A stretch of DNA of 64,000 nucleotides, taken from the NCBI GenBank assembly GCA_964536805.1, contig CAZHYQ010000012.1, forward strand, positions 1 through 64,000, written 5' to 3'. Below the pieces are notes generated by a model. It ran no database searches, was not told the DNA's origin, and worked only from the letters and a program-made list of their open reading frames with translations. Made by a program: the position numbers and the translations under genes. This stretch comes from Longilinea sp964536805 (lineage in GTDB: Bacteria; Chloroflexota; Anaerolineae; Anaerolineales; Anaerolineaceae). The stretch's first letter is position 1. Every line of letters starts with the position of its first letter. Below are positions 59,388-64,000 of the stretch, one piece after another.

Positions 59388-60272
59388 CTATGGCGCCAGT
59401 GCCGAGTCGAAAAACGCGGTGATTCTGCGCTCATATTCGTCCGGGTAGCGCGCAAACGCACCGGTATGGTCGACCTGCGGTGCAATCCACAGATCCGCCC
59501 GGCTGCCCAGCGTTTCGGCGAACAGCCGGTTGAAGGCTATTTCTTCGTCGTTGTTCCCGGCCGCCACAAGCAGGAATTGCGTGGTTGGGGCCTGCTGCAT
59601 CGATTCGAGCAGCGGCAGCGGCGGCGCGGAGCCGCTGAACAGCCGCACGGCCGCGAACATCACCCGCGCGGTGAAGTTGTGCACCAGGGGGCGGTTTTGC
59701 TCCAGCGCCAGGTACTCTTCCAGGCAGCGGCGCGTGGCCCCGTCGGCCGCGATTGCCCGCAGCGCCGGATTGGCCGAGGCCGCCCCCAGCAAAACCTCGC
59801 CGCCCATCGAACTGCCCAGCCCGCCGATGCGCTGCACCTCTGGACGCGCCTGCACAAAGGCCACGGCTGCGCCCACGTCCAGGCTGCCCTGCCAGCCCAG
59901 GCGGTTGGTCTGCCCATGGCTTTCGCCGTGTCCGCGCAGGTCGAGCGATAGGACGCCGTAGCCATGCCGGGCAAGCATTTCAGCATATTGGCGCATACTT
60001 TCGCGCGTCCCGCCAGCGCCGTGCAGCAAAATGATGACCGCGCCGTTGGTCGGAGGGCGGTACCAGGCGCTGATCTGCACGCCGTCGTCGGCGGTCAGCG
60101 TCACGGTTTCAAATCCGGCTGGTGGGTTGCCCGGTGTGGACTGTGCAGGCCACACGGCGACCGCGGCCATGCCAACCGGCAGACCGATGTAAAGGAGCAG
60201 AACCAGGATGCCCAAGGCAATGCCCGCCCCGCGCAGCACCCGCACAAATCGCGATTTCGTTTTTGTTTTCAT
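59388..60272 (-). CDS. Alpha/beta hydrolase, membrane-anchored
   Basis: 294-residue alpha/beta hydrolase. An N-terminal helix (GIALGILVLLLYIGLPVGMAAVAVW) probably anchors it to the membrane. The core has VIILLHGAGGTRESMRQYAE (oxyanion HGAGG), nucleophile GSSMGG, and a His near the end (QVDHTGAFARYP). Looks like the lysophospholipase/dipeptidyl-peptidase-type hydrolases with an N-terminal anchor. ATG 60272 is preferred over GTG 60284; no strong RBS. Confidence 0.85.
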   Translation of the reverse strand: MKTKTKSRFVRVLRGAGIALGILVLLLYIGLPVGMAAVAVWPAQSTPGNPPAGFETVTLTADDGVQISAWYRPPTNGAVIILLHGAGGTRESMRQYAEMLARHGYGVLSLDLRGHGESHGQTNRLGWQGSLDVGAAVAFVQARPEVQRIGGLGSSMGGEVLLGAASANPALRAIAADGATRRCLEEYLALEQNRPLVHNFTARVMFAAVRLFSGSAPPLPLLESMQQAPTTQFLLVAAGNNDEEIAFNRLFAETLGSRADLWIAPQVDHTGAFARYPDEYERRITAFFDSALAP

Positions 60273-60284
60273 GGTAGTTCTCAC

Positions 60285-60875
60285 ATCTGAAATGAAAGAG
60301 GTGAGCGAGGATCCGCCGGCCCGCGGCAGTTTCAGATAAACGGTTATAAAACCGGCAGCCGTTAATGAAGATCGAAACGGCCAGCGAACCGGCGAAGATC
60401 AGCGCTGAAACGCCGGGCGTCAGGTAAACCTGCCGTCTCTACCGGAAGTTTGGTATCAGTTCACCCCGCCAAACTTATGCCCATTGCCAGGCCCGCCCTG
60501 GAGAGAACATATTTCATCACCCGGGAAACACAGGTTACTCCTTCGTCAAAACTGCCCGAAGTGTTCGGATCCATTCCCTCTATATTTCTTGACATGTTAA
60601 TGACCTTATCGTTTTAAGCACATTATATATTACATGGCCAAGGTGAATTCAATATATTTATTGCACTTTCACTATTACCTCAAATCATCATAAGTTGGTG
60701 TTGGCGGCAATTTTGCGATTGGCAATCCCCCAACCTTCCATTTTCTTATTAATCTCTAATAGAAAATCTGAAAAACCACTATATAATTATTATTACATAT
60801 TTGAGAGAAATTGTCATAATATTTTGACAACTGAATAACGGTATGGTTCTTTGGCATTCGGCAGGGAGTGGAAAA
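60285..60875. other. Long intergenic region with inverted repeat
   Basis: 590 bases between divergent genes. On the minus strand near 60350-60430 there is an open stretch resembling a hydrophobic protein end (ALIFAGSLAVSIFI), perhaps a relic. The rest is AT-rich. A 6-bp inverted repeat TTGTCA-N8-TGACAA (60811-60830) overlaps a possible -10 (CATAAT, 60815-60820) and could be a TetR-like operator for the SDR gene. Confidence 0.4.
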
Positions 60876-61679
60876 ATGAAAATCGATGGGAAGGTATATG
60901 TCGTGACGGGCGGGGGAAACGGCATTGGCCGGGAACTGGTCCTTTTGCTTTTGCAGAAAGGCGCCAGGGTGGCGGTCGTTGACATCAGCGAGGAAGCACT
61001 GCGCGGAACGGTCGAGCTGGCCGGCAGCCAGGCGGACCGGCTTTCCACGCATGTGGTCAACATCACCGACCGCGCCGCCGTCGAGGCGCTGCCGGCAGCC
61101 GTCATCGCGGCGCATCAAGCCGTGGACGGGCTGATCAACTGCGCCGGCATCATCCAGCGCTTTGTCAAATTCAAGGATCTGACCTATGCCGATATTGACA
61201 AGGTCATGAATGTCAACTTTTACGGCATGCTGTACATGACCAAGACCTTTCTGCCGCTGCTGATGGCCAGGCCGGAAGCGCACATTGCCAACGTCTCCAG
61301 CATGGGTGGATTTTTGCCTGTACCGGGTCAGATGCTGTACGGTGCGTCCAAAGCCGCCGTCAAATTGTTCACCGAAGCGCTCTATTCGGAATTCGCCGGC
61401 ACCAATGTGCACGTCACCGTGATTTTCCCCGGCGCCATCGGCACCAACATCGCCGCCAACTCGGGGGTGAATTTATCGGTGGGTGCCGACGCCGGCAAGG
61501 GCATGAAAATGACCGCCACGCCGGTGGCCGCGCAGGCCATTGTGGACGGCATCGAGCGCAACAAGTTCCGCGTGCTGATTGGCAGCGACGCCAAAATGAT
61601 GGATCTGCTCTACCGCTTGATGCCGGAGCGGGCCACCAGAATCATCAACAGCCAGATGGGCTCGTTGTTGAAGGATTGA
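60876..61679 (+). CDS. SDR family oxidoreductase (classical)
   Basis: 267-residue classical short-chain dehydrogenase/reductase. Cofactor loop TGGGNGIG (about 11-18), Asp after beta2 (VAVVDIS) favouring NAD, catalytic Ser in NVSSMGG, Tyr and Lys in YGASKAAV, and the NCAGI motif (NAG). All catalytic residues are intact, unlike the SDR at 4105. RBS AGGGAG lies before ATG 60876. Substrate unknown; the C-terminal part (AKMMDLLYRLMPERATRI) is typical of lipid- or steroid-type SDRs near fatty acid genes. It ends with a clear terminator. Confidence 0.92.
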   Translation: MKIDGKVYVVTGGGNGIGRELVLLLLQKGARVAVVDISEEALRGTVELAGSQADRLSTHVVNITDRAAVEALPAAVIAAHQAVDGLINCAGIIQRFVKFKDLTYADIDKVMNVNFYGMLYMTKTFLPLLMARPEAHIANVSSMGGFLPVPGQMLYGASKAAVKLFTEALYSEFAGTNVHVTVIFPGAIGTNIAANSGVNLSVGADAGKGMKMTATPVAAQAIVDGIERNKFRVLIGSDAKMMDLLYRLMPERATRIINSQMGSLLKD

Positions 61680-61696
61680 CAATCGTTCAACCCAGG

Positions 61697-61726
61697 GCGC
61701 CTTCCAGAAACGGAAGGCGCTTTTTT
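61697..61726 (+). terminator. Terminator after the SDR gene
   Basis: Perfect stem GCGCCTTCC / GGAAGGCGC with loop AGAAAC, then six T. Confidence 0.85.
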
Positions 61727-61886
61727 GTTGCATCCTCTTTGGCCGTTTCGGTGTTTATATAATGAAGGCAAAGGTATTCAGGCGCGTCCTTTTTATCATC
61801 GATTGGATTGAAGGTATAATTTATCTACATTCATCAATCTCCCGCTTATTTGTAAACCACAAAAGCCTCGAAGAAAGGGGTTCGAA

Positions 61887-62996
61887 GTGACTGCTTCCGC
61901 AAACGTTGCCGAAAAGACGGCGGTACGAAGCCTCCCATTTACTGTCAAACGCGATTTCCGCAAAACCCTCAATGAGCGCGTCAACGCCTACCTGCGCGAC
62001 AACCACCTGCCCGCGCGCGACCTGCCGGCCATGCACGTCAAAACGGCGGTCGTGATGGGCGCCTGGCTGGGCATCTACCTGCTGATCCTGCTTGGCAATC
62101 TGCCAGCCTGGGTCAACCTGGTGCTGTGCGTGGTGTGGGGCATGGCCATCGCCTCGGTCGGTTTCAATGTGATGCATGACGCCAATCACGGCGGCTATTC
62201 GGATAACCCGCGCATCAACAGCCTGGTCAGCCTGAGCGCCGAATTGCTGGGCATGAGCGGGTTCCGCTGGCGTACCAAGCACAACGTCTGGCACCACACC
62301 TACACCAACATCGCCGGCTTCGACGACGACGTGGAAACCTTCGGGCTGATGCGCCTGACGCCGCGCATGCCGTGGAAGCCGCTCTTCCGGGTGCAGGTCG
62401 GTTACTTCTGGCTGGTCTACAGCATGATCGGCTTCGATTTCTTCCTGCGAGACTTCATGATGGTCTTTACCGGCAAGTCGGACGAAAACCACGTTTACCC
62501 CAAAATGAACGCGCTCGATCAGATCACCTTCTGGGCGGGCAAGCTGTTTTATGTGCTCATCATGTTCGTGCTGCCGCTGCAGGTGTTTCCCTGGTGGCAG
62601 GTGCTGATTGGCTACGTGGTGGTGATGCTGACGGTGGGGCTGGTGATGGGCGTGGTTTTCCAACTGGCGCACATCAACGGCGACGTGACCTTCCCGGAGC
62701 CAGTGGGCGATCCGCAGCACATCGAAAATGAGTGGGCCGTGCACCAGGTGGAGACCACCGCGGACTTTGCGCCGCACAATCAAGTGTTGAATTTCTACAT
62801 CGGCGGGCTGAATTACCAGATCGAACACCACCTGTTCCCGCACATCTGCCATCTGAACTACCCGCGCATCGCGCCAATCGTGCGCGCCACCTGCGAGGAG
62901 TTCGGCGTTCATTACCAGTGCTATCCCACCTGGCGCGAATCTTTTGCCGGCCACCTGCGCGAGCTGTGGCTGCTGGGGCGTTCCGCCGCGGTATGA
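61887..62996 (+). CDS. Membrane fatty acid desaturase
   Basis: 369-residue membrane di-iron acyl desaturase. Three His boxes are intact: HDANH (97-101), HNVWHH (132-137) and QIEHH (311-315). The last box with Gln is that of 'front-end'/delta-6-type and acyl-lipid desaturases. Helices surround the boxes (LGIYLLILLGNLPAWVNLVL…VVWGMAIASVGFNVM and a further pair near 220-260). No N-terminal cytochrome b5 domain, so ferredoxin or a separate donor is expected. GTG start with GGGG upstream. Probably introduces a double bond in membrane lipids. The adjacent SDR could act on lipids too, but they are separate units. Confidence 0.92.
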   Translation: MTASANVAEKTAVRSLPFTVKRDFRKTLNERVNAYLRDNHLPARDLPAMHVKTAVVMGAWLGIYLLILLGNLPAWVNLVLCVVWGMAIASVGFNVMHDANHGGYSDNPRINSLVSLSAELLGMSGFRWRTKHNVWHHTYTNIAGFDDDVETFGLMRLTPRMPWKPLFRVQVGYFWLVYSMIGFDFFLRDFMMVFTGKSDENHVYPKMNALDQITFWAGKLFYVLIMFVLPLQVFPWWQVLIGYVVVMLTVGLVMGVVFQLAHINGDVTFPEPVGDPQHIENEWAVHQVETTADFAPHNQVLNFYIGGLNYQIEHHLFPHICHLNYPRIAPIVRATCEEFGVHYQCYPTWRESFAGHLRELWLLGRSAAV

Positions 62997-63056
62997 AGGC
63001 GGAAGAATTGACAGGCGGCCGATTCCGGCTACAATGAAAATACAGTCATGAACAAA

Positions 63057-63079
63057 CCGGCAGCATTACCCGCTGCCGG
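63057..63079. terminator. Hairpin downstream of the desaturase gene
   Basis: Perfect 8-bp stem CCGGCAGC / GCTGCCGG with loop ATTACCC and no immediate T-run. A second GC-rich palindrome (TCCGG…CCGGA) follows near 63101. Possibly a weak terminator. Confidence 0.4.
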
Positions 63080-63187
63080 AAGTGAGTCATTTTGTTTCTG
63101 TCCGGTCCGCGGGCCGGATAATGGGCTGATCCTTTTTTCTGATGGACAGTAAAAAAAGCGCAGCAAAAAAGCCAAGGAGGCAAAGAA

Positions 63188-63628
63188 ATGCCAAAATTCC
63201 AACGGGAAGTGGAAATTGATGCTCCGGTCGAAAAAGTGTGGAGCGTGATCACCGACCCAAATCATTGGGCGGAGTGGTTTCCGGCCATTGATAGCGTCGC
63301 AAACGCAACCCAGGTCGCCCCGGGCGGAACCTTCCAATGGATGGACGAAGGGAAAACCGGCAAGGGCACCATCGTGAAAATGGAGCCGCAGAAGCTGCTG
63401 GAGATCTTGACCCAGCTCGGCGACGACAAGGATTCACACCTCTTCAAGCTGAGCCCCAGCGGCGGCTTTCTGGGCCTGAAGGCGGATGAGTGCAAGGTGG
63501 AATACACGCTCGATACGCTCATGGGCGGCGGCATTCTGAGCAACTTCATCGCCGGCGGGAACCCGCGCGACGCGCTGCGGGTCAAAAACGCCATGAACAA
63601 GCTGCGCCGGCTGGTGGAAAGCCTCTAA
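63188..63628 (+). CDS. SRPBCC family protein
   Basis: 146-residue SRPBCC/polyketide-cyclase-like protein. REVEIDAPVEKVWSVITDPNHWAEWF is the usual N-terminal strand-helix entry of the lipid-binding cavity. A Gly-rich KMEPQKLLEIL segment and a C-terminal helix (RVKNAMNKLRRLVESL) close it. Ligand not known. RBS AAGGAGG lies upstream. The next gene starts 58 bases on. Confidence 0.88.
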   Translation: MPKFQREVEIDAPVEKVWSVITDPNHWAEWFPAIDSVANATQVAPGGTFQWMDEGKTGKGTIVKMEPQKLLEILTQLGDDKDSHLFKLSPSGGFLGLKADECKVEYTLDTLMGGGILSNFIAGGNPRDALRVKNAMNKLRRLVESL

Positions 63629-63686
63629 CCGGCTACAAGCGAGCATCATCATCAAATCCGAATGACAAGCGTCAGGGAGAAAAATC

Positions 63687-63938
63687 ATGAACCTGTTTTC
63701 AATGATCATTGTAGGCCTCATCGCCGGTTGGATTGGATCCAAAGTCATGAAATCCAAGACCGGCCTGTTGACGGACCTGGGTCTGGGCGTGGTGGGCGCC
63801 ATCGTGGGCGGATGGATCACGTCCTTGCTATTAAGCGTGAACCTGGTTGGTGGTCTTAACCTCACCAGCATCGTCGTCGCGGCGCTGGGCGCCATCCTGG
63901 TGATCTTCCTCTACCGCCTGATCACCAAAAGGCGCTAG
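63687..63938 (+). CDS. GlsB/YeaQ/YmgE family membrane protein
   Basis: 83-residue membrane protein of the transglycosylase-associated (GlsB/YeaQ/YmgE) family. IIVGLIAGWIGSKVMKSKTG, DLGLGVVGAIVGGWITSLLL and ALGAILVIFLYRLITK make three helices with the Gly-rich pattern. Members are stress-induced, small and of unclear function. The start codon follows AGGGAGAAAAATC. Near the right edge; the last 62 bases (63939-64000) hold nothing recognisable. Confidence 0.88.
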   Translation: MNLFSMIIVGLIAGWIGSKVMKSKTGLLTDLGLGVVGAIVGGWITSLLLSVNLVGGLNLTSIVVAALGAILVIFLYRLITKRR

Positions 63939-64000
63939 CCGGTAAACGCAGAGAACTGCAATAACAGACTTCATTCGCTCAAATCCAGCGGCAACGTTGG

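Noticed and set aside
60350..60430. Minus-strand stretch reading as a hydrophobic protein end
   Set aside because: No start, stop in the same frame upstream, and no family recognised; left as a possible relic only.
61821..62954. Long open frame antisense to the fatty acid desaturase (377 codons)
   Set aside because: His/Gln-rich shadow of a strongly conserved desaturase on the other strand; no RBS and no recognisable domain.
1..64000. tRNA, rRNA, CRISPR, transposase or phage structural genes
   Set aside because: Scanned by eye; no cloverleaf with a GTTCGA-type T-loop in a gene-free gap, no conserved repeat arrays, and no DDE or tyrosine recombinase motifs were found.

Overview
The window looks like chromosomal DNA of a Chloroflexota bacterium, most likely class Anaerolineae. 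This is inferred from gene style, not from a marker gene. The signs are: many lipoproteins with an (L)AAC lipobox followed by a Thr/Pro/Gln/Ala-rich linker; a MalT-type (LAL) LuxR regulator and a TPR-BTAD regulator; secreted beta-helix proteins ending in a short hydrophobic 'FLPLI-R' type tail; stacks of small DUF4386-like membrane proteins; and generally high-GC coding DNA. No rRNA, tRNA, CRISPR array, transposase or phage structural gene was seen.

Layout. 0-5 kb: end of a gene (possibly rsgA), a GNAT acetyltransferase with an integron attC-like tail, two lipoproteins, an AAA/DUF4143 ATPase with a leaderless promoter, and an SDR-fold protein lacking the catalytic residues. 5-12 kb: GNAT-like protein, a MarR regulator divergent from a DUF1801 gene, two RibD/DHFR-fold reductases, a cupin, aquaporin Z, an aldo/keto reductase behind a textbook MerR-type promoter, and a lone PAS protein. 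12-16 kb: AbiE toxin-antitoxin pair with a palindromic operator covering the start codon, then small metabolic and unknown genes. 16.6-21 kb: SGNH-hydrolase lipoprotein, then an AT-rich island (about 30% GC by eye) with a 3-TM protein, an HNH nuclease and an AbiJ-like abortive-infection protein, followed by an Imm5-like gene. 21-25 kb: large secreted beta-helix protein and a membrane-protein/Xre regulator pair. 25.8-33 kb: a six-gene minus-strand operon (three small membrane proteins, a zinc-less quinone oxidoreductase, a small VDQAALHG protein, DUF2938) preceded by four GTGGGGA boxes that resemble MalT sites and lie next to the gene for the LAL regulator. 33-46 kb: lipoprotein, GT39-like glycosyltransferase, membrane proteins, a NarL-type two-component pair, a cluster of DUF1801/YdeI/DUF5655 proteins, and a TPR-BTAD regulator. 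46-64 kb: second secreted beta-helix protein, a decayed gene relic, nitroreductase, RibD-fold reductase with RimJ/L acetyltransferase, DUF1905, DinB, a LuxR-HTH/DUF805 fusion, a terpenoid-cyclase-like toroid protein, LapA, an F420-type reductase, a DEAD-box helicase, VOC, DUF7000, double GNAT, alpha/beta hydrolase, SDR, fatty acid desaturase, SRPBCC and a GlsB/YeaQ-type membrane protein.

How it fits together. Most of the window is an accessory, stress- and environment-facing region: small enzymes of the DinB/VOC/DUF1801/RibD/GNAT kind, each usually with its own regulator, and secreted or lipid-anchored proteins. At least five genes have a -10 box placed so that transcription should start on the start codon itself (leaderless mRNA). 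Strong hairpin terminators punctuate nearly every unit, and several share a conserved upstream CCGGTAAGGAT box. The most interesting parts are the AT-rich HNH/AbiJ island, the LAL-box operon, the AbiE operator and the orphan MerR promoter.
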